This document shows positions 1 through 8,597 of a stretch of DNA of 64,000 nt, piece after piece. Both the position numbers and the translations under genes were made by a program. Under the pieces are notes generated by a model, which worked only from the letters and a program-made list of their open reading frames with translations, was not told where the DNA came from and made no database searches. The DNA is from JANQQC01 sp965262255 (lineage in GTDB: Bacteria > Pseudomonadota > Alphaproteobacteria > Caulobacterales > Hyphomonadaceae). The stretch is from positions 1,550,001 through 1,614,000 of the forward strand of contig OZ253505.1 in NCBI GenBank assembly GCA_965262255.1, written 5' to 3'. Each line of letters opens with the position of its first letter. The first letter of the stretch is position 1.

Positions 1-406
1 GTGAAAGCGGTAACTCCTCAAGCCTTTCGATGCCATAGTTTAGGGCGCTGACATAGCAAGAGACTTCAGCGACATCATCTATTGGAGCCCCGGGAGCCTC
101 TTTTGATTCATACAATAGCAAATCTGATAAAGAACTCTGGGTTCCTTCAATCTGTGACGATAGTACGGCTTCCTTTCGAACATACATATACAGGAACAAT
201 TTTGTATCCGGAATTAACGAACTCTTCCCGCCAAGATGACTCAGAGCGGAGGCCGCCTTCTCAACTAAAGGAGACAGTCGTGTCATGTCCAAAGGAGGGT
301 CGGGAGGCAAACTAGAAGGCACGTAAGCGAAGTATTGTTCCGGCCCGACTAGTGTGCTTGCAACATACCGGCCACATCGGGATTCTTTATTCGTTTGGTT
401 TTCCAT
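1..406 (-). CDS. Fic family protein, N-terminal part, continues past the left edge
   Basis: An uninterrupted minus-strand frame begins at an ATG at 404-406 and is still open at base 1, giving about 135 codons. It is homologous to the N-terminal third of the complete Fic gene at 3428-4630: shared blocks include RYV, PP.PPLD, VRKEAVLSSQIEG and DDVAEVSCY. The SSQIEG segment fits the (S/T)xxxE(G/N) inhibitory motif known from Fic proteins with an N-terminal inhibitory helix. The catalytic Fic core lies outside the window, so function cannot be confirmed. It is a diverged paralogue of the downstream gene, not a recent copy. Confidence 0.75.
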   Translation of the reverse strand, partial: MENQTNKESRCGRYVASTLVGPEQYFAYVPSSLPPDPPLDMTRLSPLVEKAASALSHLGGKSSLIPDTKLFLYMYVRKEAVLSSQIEGTQSSLSDLLLYESKEAPGAPIDDVAEVSCYVSALNYGIERLEELPLS

Positions 407-1329
407 AGAGTTGATCCAAAAATCTTATAAAAAACATAGTACCCCGAAATATGCAATCTGGCCTTAGTGCTTGTTTGCACTAGAATCCATATTGGCAGAT
501 CGAAGGCTCTGCGGGGGTTGTTCGAACTGCAACGAACATTGAGAAAGAGTGATTACACAACCTCGTATCCAGTCGTCATTCTAAGTTATGTCAAATAGGC
601 AGAAAGTTCGTAAATCAGAAATATGTTTCGGATCCGTAATCGCTATCATATTTGTTTCAAATGGTATGCACATGATAATTGTAAATTATAGATGACTTAG
701 CCAAAAGCTTAGTCAACAGTACTAACACAAAAGCGATATTTTGTTAGTTGCCAAAACTTTAACTAACGCAGGTGAAAGTACAAACTTCTATACTAACACG
801 AAAGCGATATTACTTTAGTTGCTAAAACTTTAACTAACGTACGTGAAAGTACAAACTTCTATACTAACACAAAAGTGATATTTCGTTGGTTGTCAAAAAT
901 TTTCCTAGGAAGGCGTTTTTTCGATTAATCAAAGAAACACTGAAAGGATAGTTCATAACCTATCAAAATTCTAACTGACACAGATAGTGGTTCAATCTTT
1001 AGTATGAATACACGCTAACAGAGGGGGTAATATAGAAATAGGTCAAGGAGAGTATACTCTGACTTAGGAATGAAAATCCATTTTCATACACGCGCTAAGA
1101 GTCAACTGGACTAAGTGAAATTTTACCGAGACCTGAACTCTTGTTGGAGAATTACAGTGTTATTACGCTTAACCTTAGAATCGTATCCAAGCCCTTGGCG
1201 CATTCGTAGAGTATCCTACTGCCCTGTAAGCTGCTGTGGGGAGGCAATAGGTTGACTATCCTCTCCTTGGTTTCCCGAAAAGGACGAAGGCGATGCCAGG
1301 GTTTCCATAAGGCATCTATAATCATCTAG
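407..1329. other. Intergenic stretch
   Basis: No convincing gene is visible. It holds the 71-bp tandem repeats at 721-897. A GGGGAGGCAATAGGTTG-like motif near 1239 recurs in similar form near 7895. Confidence 0.5.
721..897. repeat. Three tandem copies of a 71-bp repeat (third partial)
   Basis: The start ACTAACAC recurs at 721, 792 and 863, an exact 71-bp period. Each unit continues with a near-identical AAAGYGATATT, a TTAGTTG/TTGGTTG block and AAAACTTTAACTAACG, then GTGAAAGTACAAACTTCTAT. Copies differ by a few substitutions, and the third decays after about 35 bp. No coding potential was found. It may be an iteron-like protein-binding array or a passive tandem duplication. Confidence 0.8.
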
Positions 1330-1473
1330 AGCAGTTCTGTCGCAAGTAAGGATTTTTGTTTCAGCGTCGGTTCTATCCTTTCGAGGAAAATTGGCGCGAA
1401 CCGTTATAGGGAAATTTTCGGATTAGATTTTGAGCAATTTGAGGTTGGACAGAAATTTGTCCATCAACCGGGA

Positions 1474-2403
1474 TTGACGGTTTCGCAACAATATAATCGG
1501 GACAAGAGTGCTACCACGCTGAACTGCGCTCATATTCACTATAACGCAGATTATGCATCAAAGTCGGAGTTTGAGTTACCGATCTACGTTAGCACTTCCA
1601 CGTTGCAGATATTGTTTGGATTAGCTTGGAAAACTTTAGCGAGAAAGGAACGAATCATTGAATGCGAAGATATCTCAATGACTTCGCCAGTGTTTGGAGG
1701 TGACACACTTTATGTCGAAAGTGAAGTTCCAGAAAAGATCGACGACTCAGAGTCTCAGGGGAAAATTAAGATAGAACTCAGTGGCCGTAACCAACGAGGG
1801 GAAACTATCTGCGACACCGTCTGCTGGATAACAATTTTCAAGTCGAGATGTCATCCTTATTACAAGCAGATCGAAGTGGTGTCGTTGGAGGACAGCCCAA
1901 AATTTGCTGGCTATAAACGCGGCAAAAACGGAGAACTTTTGGAACAGCTAGGTCTGTATTTTGAAGATTTCGAGATAGGCGAAGTTTATGAACACGCGCC
2001 GCGGAAACTAATTTCAGCAGAAGAGGCACGTAGTCAGGCCTTGCAGAATTTCAACTGGGATCCCCGATATATAGATCAGGATTACGCTGAGAAATACTTT
2101 CAAGAAAACGCTTGTCCGGTTCCCGAACTAGCGGCTATGGCGATGTTCACTGCCGCCACGACACGAACCTTAGGTCGGGTGGTCGTTAATCTCGGTTGGT
2201 ATAAATCTAAGGTAGCCCGACATTTTTACCCAAACGAGCTCATTACGGTCACTACGGAAATTGTCGACAAAAGAGATTCTAAGTCGCGACCAAGTCAGGA
2301 AATTTTAACAGTAAAAACGCGGTGTTTTGACGGCGAGCAAAACGAAGTCGCTTATTATAATCGTAAACTTCTGGTATATCGGGAAGGAGGCATCCCTTCA
2401 TAG
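1474..2403 (+). CDS. MaoC-like double hot-dog (de)hydratase, 5' end probably decayed
   Basis: Two hot-dog halves are recognisable. The second begins at LYFEDFEIGEVYEH around residue 161. The first begins upstream of the only usable start: in the same frame, bases from about 1426 encode a typical opening strand, DFEQFEVGQKF. The frame is open from 1330, yet contains no ATG, GTG or TTG before the TTG at 1474, which would remove the first strand. Family members hydrate enoyl-CoA or mesaconyl-type thioesters. The call is MaoC-family by motif; the substrate is unknown. The gene is either initiated at a non-standard codon or has lost its start. Confidence 0.6.
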   Translation: MTVSQQYNRDKSATTLNCAHIHYNADYASKSEFELPIYVSTSTLQILFGLAWKTLARKERIIECEDISMTSPVFGGDTLYVESEVPEKIDDSESQGKIKIELSGRNQRGETICDTVCWITIFKSRCHPYYKQIEVVSLEDSPKFAGYKRGKNGELLEQLGLYFEDFEIGEVYEHAPRKLISAEEARSQALQNFNWDPRYIDQDYAEKYFQENACPVPELAAMAMFTAATTRTLGRVVVNLGWYKSKVARHFYPNELITVTTEIVDKRDSKSRPSQEILTVKTRCFDGEQNEVAYYNRKLLVYREGGIPS

Positions 2404-2465
2404 AAAATTGACCTTGTTGTATCAGGAGTGACAAACATGGTTGTAGGAAAAGTTAAATGTATAAT

Positions 2466-2616
2466 GAGACTGTTGCATAATATGGTTATTGGACGAGAAT
2501 CCGTTGTAATCTGGTAATTCTTACCCCTAAATGAGTCTGTTTCGCATCTTTTTGAACGTGAATCGGGAACTAATAGAGGCTGTTTAGAATGGTCATAGGC
2601 ATTATGCAACAGTCTC
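2466..2616. mobile_element. 150-bp MITE with GAGACTGTTGC ends, copy 1
   Basis: The ends are inverted repeats (GAGACTGTTGCATAAT at left, its complement at right). The element is flanked by the direct repeat ATAAT on both sides, a 5-bp target duplication. It is 151 bp long and non-coding. Further copies lie at 17451-17755 (interrupted), 17549-17698, 35173-35321 and 62996-63145. Confidence 0.8.
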
Positions 2617-2738
2617 ATAATTTGGTTCTTCTCCAAGTTTCGTCGAGGTAGCGGAGTCTTTTCCTTAGACAAGAACCATAACCTTATGGGCGGAACTTTT
2701 GATTTGAACAGTTTTGATTAGAGGTTGATTTAGCGAAA

Positions 2739-3164
2739 ATGTCATGCGTAAACAAAGTAATACTAATTGGAAACCTCGGTAGAGATCCGGAAATTCGCGA
2801 TTTTGCGAACGGTAATCAGTTTTGTACACTAAGCGTAGCTACAACGGTCTCGTGGATTGAGGAAAACGGCGACCGTATTGAGAAAACGGAATGGCATCGG
2901 GTAGCGATTTATAACCAATCTCTAATTGATATAGCACGTCAACAATTAGTGAAAGGGAGCAAAGTTTATGTCGAAGGTCAGTTACAGACGAACAAATATA
3001 CTGATCGAAATGGAATAGTTCGGTATTCGACGCAAGTTGTTCTAGGCAACTATAAAGGTGTTTTGGTTCCAACCAAGGACAGTAAGTTAGAGAATAGAGA
3101 CGATTACAGTGGGTCTCAAGAGGCTAACGAGGATCCGGCAGTTGTCAATGAAGTATCCCATTAG
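2739..3164 (+). CDS. ssb: Single-stranded DNA-binding protein
   Basis: A 141-residue OB-fold SSB. It opens NKVILIGNLGRDPEIR and contains the family blocks TEWHRV, LVKGSKVYVEGQL and the strand around NGIVRYSTQVV. The first 110 residues look complete. The usual acidic tail ending in DDDIPF, which recruits replication and repair partners, is absent: the protein ends NEVSH. A 60-codon open acidic stretch follows in another frame (about 3207-3395), which may be what remains of a longer tail. The paralogue status is unknown; a second housekeeping ssb could exist elsewhere. Confidence 0.88.
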   Translation: MSCVNKVILIGNLGRDPEIRDFANGNQFCTLSVATTVSWIEENGDRIEKTEWHRVAIYNQSLIDIARQQLVKGSKVYVEGQLQTNKYTDRNGIVRYSTQVVLGNYKGVLVPTKDSKLENRDDYSGSQEANEDPAVVNEVSH

Positions 3165-3427
3165 CGAGACCAAACGCACTCACTAGAAAACGGAAACAAA
3201 TCTAAGTTACGTTAAGTCTTTTGACGACATTGTCGAAAGTAGCAAGGATGATGAGTTGGAACAGATAGAGTACGAGAGTCAGATGCTTAGTAAGCCACAA
3301 CGCGAGGATCCAGTTGGCTTTCCGGGCCGATACTGTGAAGGCAACTCTAGCGAGTTAGACGCAAATATAGAATCAGATTTAGGGTCGAGTTTATAGTTCG
3401 TGCAGAGAAATGAATGTTATGTGGAAC

Positions 3428-4630
3428 CTAGTAAGTTATTTGTTCCGTACCTTTGCTTAGTATGTCAAGATACGTCTTGTACACAAATCTCCGGTTCCGT
3501 TCCCGTCCTGAAGTTTCGTAGACAATTTGAAGTTCCTCCAAACGAGACAAGTTCCTAAGTACAGTGGGTAAAGACTGCCCCGTATGGTTTGTTAGTTCAT
3601 TTGATGTCAGTATCGGGAACTTTTTCATCACCGAGAAAACATTCAAAAGTGACGGTTTGGCTATCCCGCTTTCTTCAATTAACCTCCGATCGTTTTCAAA
3701 AAGCTTAATGATAGAATTGGCTAAGTGGAGTCCATCATCCGCAGATTCCATAACACCTTCTAGGAAAAACTCAATCCAGTCCTCCCATTTGCCAGTGTGA
3801 CGAACTGAATTCAAATGATCGAAGTACAGATTTAGATGTTTTTTAAAGAACATACTTAGATAAAGAATCGGAATTTCAAGCAACCCGGAGTCGTGGAGCA
3901 TCAAGACAATTAGCAGTCGCCCGGTTCGTCCGTTTCCATCTAAGAACGGATGGATCGTTTCAAATTGGTGATGGGCAAGTGCAGCTCTTATCAATATTGG
4001 AAGACGCACTGTCTCATCGCGAAAAAATTTTTCGAGAAGATCAAGGCATGGCATCAATTGGTCAGGAGGAGGCGGAACGAATCGCGCTTTACTAGGCCTG
4101 CTACCCCCAATCCAGTTCTGAGAGGTTCGAAACTCGCCAGGTTGTTTGACGCTACCGCGCGGGTTACTCATCAATTTTTCATGAATTTCTCTAATGAGTC
4201 GTAAAGAAAGAGGTAAATCTTTTAGCCGGTTCACGCTATAGTTTGAAGCCTCAATGTAGCACGAAACCTCAGCAACGTCGTCAAGAGTTGAGACTGGAGT
4301 TCCGCCGGCTTCATAAAATAGCAAATCTGGAAAAGAACATTGAATACCTTCGATCTGCGAAGACAGCACTGCTTCCTTCCGAACGAACATAGATTTAATC
4401 AATTCTGCTTCTGGCGAAAGCGTACATATACTGTTCAAACGGCCAACAGCAAAAGCCGCTTTCTCTATCAAGTGGCTTAGCCGCCCAATGTCTAATGGAG
4501 GTTCCGGGGGTAGCGGCGCTGGTATATAGGCTTGGTAGCTTTCTCCGCCTACGAGGGCGCTTTGCACATACCGACCGGTGAGTAAATTGTGAACCATTGT
4601 TTCGACTTTCGATAGTTGGTAGGTCGTCAC
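3428..4630 (-). CDS. Fic family protein adenylyltransferase (AMPylase)
   Basis: A complete 400-residue Fic protein. The catalytic motif HPFLDGNGRTGR is at residues 227-238 and matches H-P-F-x-x-G-N-G-R-x-x-R, with the catalytic His227. An inhibitory (S/T)xxxE(G/N) motif, SSQIEG, is at residues 90-95, so this is a class II-type enzyme with an N-terminal inhibitory helix. The last ~70 residues look like a winged-helix DNA-binding domain. Family members transfer AMP to target-protein hydroxyls, and similar HTH-bearing Fic proteins may act on targets linked to DNA. No antitoxin gene adjoins it. The start may be Met1 or Met12. Confidence 0.9.
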   Translation of the reverse strand: MTTYQLSKVETMVHNLLTGRYVQSALVGGESYQAYIPAPLPPEPPLDIGRLSHLIEKAAFAVGRLNSICTLSPEAELIKSMFVRKEAVLSSQIEGIQCSFPDLLFYEAGGTPVSTLDDVAEVSCYIEASNYSVNRLKDLPLSLRLIREIHEKLMSNPRGSVKQPGEFRTSQNWIGGSRPSKARFVPPPPDQLMPCLDLLEKFFRDETVRLPILIRAALAHHQFETIHPFLDGNGRTGRLLIVLMLHDSGLLEIPILYLSMFFKKHLNLYFDHLNSVRHTGKWEDWIEFFLEGVMESADDGLHLANSIIKLFENDRRLIEESGIAKPSLLNVFSVMKKFPILTSNELTNHTGQSLPTVLRNLSRLEELQIVYETSGRERNRRFVYKTYLDILSKGTEQITY

Positions 4631-4973
4631 CGGTAGATTGAAATCCGGAAATTCCTAATCTAGATTTACCTAGTGATTGGCGAACTACGTTACCAATTGT
4701 AGTATTACGAAACACAAATACTATTATCGAAAGCAAAAATCAAATAAATTAACAAAAAATACCAAAAATTATCAAAATAGTGCATTGGTAACAAAAAAGG
4801 AAGAAAATGCTAACAAATTGGTGTTTTCTAGAGGAAAAACCATCGGTTGGAGACGGTATTACCGATTTAGTTCTGACGTTTTTCGAGAATAAAAAAACAG
4901 GAGACAAACAAAGACATGCACTTTCGATGTGTGACTTTCTGGCTAATTTGTTAGTTTAGCGTCTTTAGTCTTG
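4631..4973. other. Intergenic, AT-rich
   Basis: It lies between the Fic gene and the serine hydrolase, both on the minus strand. It is very A-rich, with no convincing gene or repeat. A short plus-strand open frame at 4677-4892 has the low-complexity composition expected by chance. Confidence 0.5.
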
Positions 4974-6176
4974 TTAGCGCGTCCATGCGCCGGGCGCACT
5001 TGTGGAGTATCCAACGGCCTTATACGCGGCATCAATGAGGCTTTGCCCGCGTTCGTTGACGAGTAGTCCACTCCCCATTTTGTTCATAGTGTAACTAAAT
5101 GCCATTCCGCATTCAGGATCGGCAAATCCGATTGACCCGCCAGCACCAACATGGCCAAATGCTTTCTCTCCGATTATTGATGACATCTGATCTCCTTGCG
5201 GATAGGCACGGTTATCCATTGACTTCATAAAGCCCGAGGCGAAACGCGTCGGAACGAGCAGTGTCGCATCTCGAGCGGATGCAGTCGAAACCATACTCAT
5301 TCTTGCGACATGCTCTTGAGATATTAACGCGCCTTCATTCACAGCTAATGGTGTGTACATTGCGACCTGTCCGCGGGCATTGGAAATTCCGCCGGCACCT
5401 CCAATTTGAGCTTTATGCGCCGCTGGATCATTAGGCCCCCATCCACCGAGGTTCAGGAAACTAAGATGTTGTAAAGAGTTTGGGTCTTGCATAACTTTAA
5501 GGGTAAATTCCGACAGGTCATCATCGGGAGCAGGAATGTGCGGGATTATCGGCGCGATTGGTTGATCGAAGTCGTCAGGTAAGCCGATCCAAAAATCTGC
5601 GTCAGTTTTACTCGCAACTTCATCTTTGAAAAAATCTTTTAAAGATTTCCCGGATACCCTCCTAATCAGTTCCCCTACAGTCCACCCGAAGTTCGTCATA
5701 TGATATCCGTTACGGGTTCCCGGTTCCCACCAAGCTTCCTCATCCTCCATACGAGAGATCATGTAGTCCCAGTCCAAGAATCCCCCTTCTTTCAAAGGTT
5801 CGCGGAGCGCTGGAATTGCGCTTTCGTGGTTAAGCATCATCTGAACAGTAGTTTTTTCTTTTCCCGCTTTAGCGAACCCCGGCCAATAATCAGCGACTAA
5901 AGCGCTTGGGACCAGTTCGCCCCGATCGATGAGTATATGGGCGCAGATAGCGGTCGCAGCTTTAGTACAAGAGAACACAATACTCACGGTGTCTTCGGTC
6001 CATGGCTGTTCAGACTCGGGATCGGCAATTCCTCCCCAAAGATCGACGACCTTTTCTCCGTTCCAACTTACGCAGACTGAAGCCCCAACTTCGCCTCGTT
6101 CCGCGAAATTCCTTGCAAATTCTTCTTTAACTGCATTGAAGCGGTTATCGCAAATGCCTTGAGTAGGGTTTGTCAT
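4974..6176 (-). CDS. Serine hydrolase of the class C beta-lactamase/esterase (EstB) family
   Basis: A 400-residue protein with the three active-site elements of the family. S-C-T-K is at residues 69-72 (nucleophile Ser69, base Lys72). The tyrosine is in the NGYHMTNFGW segment (Tyr158). A C-terminal HVGAGGSIGF block replaces the KTG loop, as in EstB-like esterases. No signal peptide is evident, so a cytoplasmic esterase or beta-lactamase-like hydrolase acting on small esters is likeliest. The gene stands alone, with about 450 bp of empty sequence upstream. Confidence 0.87.
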   Translation of the reverse strand: MTNPTQGICDNRFNAVKEEFARNFAERGEVGASVCVSWNGEKVVDLWGGIADPESEQPWTEDTVSIVFSCTKAATAICAHILIDRGELVPSALVADYWPGFAKAGKEKTTVQMMLNHESAIPALREPLKEGGFLDWDYMISRMEDEEAWWEPGTRNGYHMTNFGWTVGELIRRVSGKSLKDFFKDEVASKTDADFWIGLPDDFDQPIAPIIPHIPAPDDDLSEFTLKVMQDPNSLQHLSFLNLGGWGPNDPAAHKAQIGGAGGISNARGQVAMYTPLAVNEGALISQEHVARMSMVSTASARDATLLVPTRFASGFMKSMDNRAYPQGDQMSSIIGEKAFGHVGAGGSIGFADPECGMAFSYTMNKMGSGLLVNERGQSLIDAAYKAVGYSTSAPGAWTR

Positions 6177-6634
6177 TATTCAATCCTTAGAAGGTTAACG
6201 AGATTAATCCCGATTTATCATCTGTCTTGTGATCGACAGTTTATAAGGAACTAGGGCTATAGCGCAACAGAAAACAAAATTGGCAATACTGAATGCTATT
6301 TAAGCGCCGTTGATACTCTATGTCCTAATACCTTAAAGTAGTCGCATTCTTTTCTGAAATTCCAGCGGTTATTTGGAGAATGCGGGTGGACGTTCTGTCA
6401 AATGGGAGTATAAAGAAAAACGAATTGGTGTTGTTCGTCTTCTTTTACAGCGCGCAAAGTCGAGTTCCATTCAACCCAAGTCGTCTTCAACTTTAATTTC
6501 AACTTGAGTCGTCATGCCGACGACAGAATAAGTAACATCAACGATCGATTATCGGAATCAGAATTCAAAAAGGTGGCCCCGGGGTCATACCTCGAGCGGC
6601 AGAGGACATCCCAGGGCCGGCATGGAGTGTTATA
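6177..6634. other. Intergenic
   Basis: A 458-bp gap between divergent genes. A GC-rich patch (GGCCCCGGGGTC, about 6574-6585) precedes the next gene. No coding frame, tRNA or clear hairpin terminator was recognised. Confidence 0.5.
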
Positions 6635-7354
6635 ATGCGAAACAAAAAAAATTTCAAGTCAAACGGAGTAAATAGAACTTGGGTAGAGATTAGTTCTGAG
6701 GTTCTTTCGAATGTCCGATTGCGAGTCTACCTAGATGAATGCAATGGGGATATCGAGAAATCTATTCGCCTCTATATTTGGAATACAGCCGTTAGTGCTT
6801 CATTCTATGGCGCACTTCAAATGCTTGAGGTGACCCTCCGTGAAGCATTGGTTAAACGCTTATACAACCAGTACGGCGACAATTGGTATGGAATTGTCCG
6901 AAGCACTCTAGATCCTTGGACTCGAAAGAGGATCGAAAAATGCAACAAAGATTTAAACGATGATTTTGAACTCTCAAATTTTTTGCGAGTTTCTAGCACT
7001 CTTTCCTTCGGATTCTGGGAATCTTTGGTCAACCCACAAAGCGAAGAAACGTTTGTAGACTCTACTTCGGAGTTTGAGCGACTGACATGGAGACCCGCAC
7101 TACGAAATGCATTTCCCAACGTAAATACGCTAAATCGTAGAGATATAACTGGACCGATTAGAAGAATGAAGCAGTTTAGAGACCAAATTGCTCATCATAT
7201 TCCTGTTTTCAAACGCGATTTAAATTCTGACTACCAAACGATTTTGGAAATATTGGGATGGATATCAGTTCATTCTCGCCAATGGGTGGAGGAGCTAAGT
7301 CAAGTTCCCGAAGTTATAGCGAAGAGAGATACGGCGATCGACCTAAAGTTTTAG
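6635..7354 (+). CDS. Abi-like (Abi_2/HEPN) protein
   Basis: A 239-residue protein of the Abi_2-like type. The N-terminal block RLRVYLDECNGDIEKSIRLY followed by ASFYGALQMLEVTLREAL is characteristic. Near the C-terminus, RDQIAHH (Arg182-His187) matches the Rx4-6H motif of HEPN RNases. Relatives act in phage abortive infection or as toxins that cut RNA. The gene stands alone, without an adjacent antitoxin, and two small GIY-YIG-like genes follow. Family assignment is from motifs. Defence function is inference. Confidence 0.75.
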   Translation: MRNKKNFKSNGVNRTWVEISSEVLSNVRLRVYLDECNGDIEKSIRLYIWNTAVSASFYGALQMLEVTLREALVKRLYNQYGDNWYGIVRSTLDPWTRKRIEKCNKDLNDDFELSNFLRVSSTLSFGFWESLVNPQSEETFVDSTSEFERLTWRPALRNAFPNVNTLNRRDITGPIRRMKQFRDQIAHHIPVFKRDLNSDYQTILEILGWISVHSRQWVEELSQVPEVIAKRDTAIDLKF

Positions 7355-7516
7355 ATGCGAATACAACAAAGACGATTGAGTCAAATTATGTTATTGAAAT
7401 ACAGTTTGTCCTTCTGTAGTATGCTAACTCTTGTATTAGAATTGAATAAGACTAGCGCTATTTAGAGTTGGTCGGGTTTACTTCTAGTGACTTTAATTGA
7501 AACAAGGAATCTGAGC

Positions 7517-7855
7517 ATGTACGTGAGAGTGAAACATTATTACGCTGACGGGTTTTATCCGCTAGAACGGATCCTAGATTATCCGATTCCCGCCTACCCT
7601 GGAGTGTATGTAGTTCAAGGGCGGTCGAATGATATTGACGAATGGAAAGCTGTTGACGTAGGTCAGACAAAGAATCTTCGCGAGAGATTCGAATTGCATC
7701 ACCCGCGAATGGATTGCTGGCGCAGACAAGGATTAACTAGCCTGTATGTAGCATTCATTAATCAAATCAATTACAAAAGTAGGATACAGATGGAGAACGA
7801 ACTCCGGGAATATTACAATCCACCCTGCTGGTGGAAGTTAGCGACGGAATCATAA
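7517..7855 (+). CDS. Small GIY-YIG-like nuclease-fold protein, copy 1
   Basis: A 112-residue protein that appears to be only a GIY-YIG-type domain. GVYVVQ stands for GIY, VDVGQTKNLRERF for the YIG strand and following helix (the YIG triplet is DVG), and a distal ENELREYYNPPCW carries the conserved Glu and Pro. The longer frame opens at GTG 7487. ATG 7517 is chosen because an AAGGAAT ribosome-binding site precedes it and the paralogue at 8041 starts at the same place. Loss of the second motif tyrosine makes nuclease activity uncertain. Confidence 0.65.
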   Translation: MYVRVKHYYADGFYPLERILDYPIPAYPGVYVVQGRSNDIDEWKAVDVGQTKNLRERFELHHPRMDCWRRQGLTSLYVAFINQINYKSRIQMENELREYYNPPCWWKLATES

Positions 7856-8040
7856 TTGGAGTGTTTCGAGGATTGATTTTAGATAGCTAGGGGTGGGGAG
7901 GCGATAGGTTGTCTGGTCCGATTGCGTTATCCGGATAGGTTATGCATTTTGAAACTTCAATAATAGGAGTTCGTTCGATGCATCAGCTCATAATTGCGAC
8001 GGACTGTCCGTCCAAATTCATTTATATAAGGAATCACGAA

Positions 8041-8394
8041 ATGTACGTTGACGTAAAAAACTATCATGCGCGTGGTCTTTATCCATTGGATCGGATACGA
8101 GATTGTTCAATCTCCCCATACCCAGGTGTCTACGTGGTTCAAGGACAATGTCATCTAACGGGTGAAATGAAAGTTGTTGACGTCGGGCAGACTAAAAATC
8201 TTCGCGAGAGATTTGAGTTGCATCACCCTCGAATGGATTGCTGGAAAAGTCAAGGCGTATCAAACCTTTCAGTTGCGGTTATTTACCAGATAAACTACAA
8301 AAGTAGAATCCGAGTGGAGAATGATCTAAGGGAACACTTTAAACCGCCCTGTTGGTGGAATTACAAGAAAAATAATTGTGAAGAAGGGAGTTGA
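8041..8394 (+). CDS. Small GIY-YIG-like nuclease-fold protein, copy 2
   Basis: A 117-residue tandem paralogue of the gene at 7517. The blocks YPGVYVVQG, VVDVGQTKNLRERFELHHPR and the PPCWW end are conserved. An AAGGAAT site precedes ATG 8041, as in copy 1; the longer frame from 7942 is not supported by the paralogue. Again DVG replaces YIG. Most differences are scattered substitutions rather than lesions, so both copies seem to be under constraint. No partner gene is adjacent. Confidence 0.65.
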   Translation: MYVDVKNYHARGLYPLDRIRDCSISPYPGVYVVQGQCHLTGEMKVVDVGQTKNLRERFELHHPRMDCWKSQGVSNLSVAVIYQINYKSRIRVENDLREHFKPPCWWNYKKNNCEEGS

Positions 8395-8597
8395 AGGTTC
8401 GACTTATTCCGCACCCCCCGGATTGATCTCAACCGTGTAAAAAAGCAAGTTTTGTTCCATTAAGCGAAATCGTTTCCCGATGTATTTGCTAACCCGCAGA
8501 AGCAACGACTAACGAAAAACCAAAGCGACACTCGCCCAGTTAATCTAAACTAAGCGTATAGTTCTGCAATCATATGATCTAAAGCGACTATAGAGGG

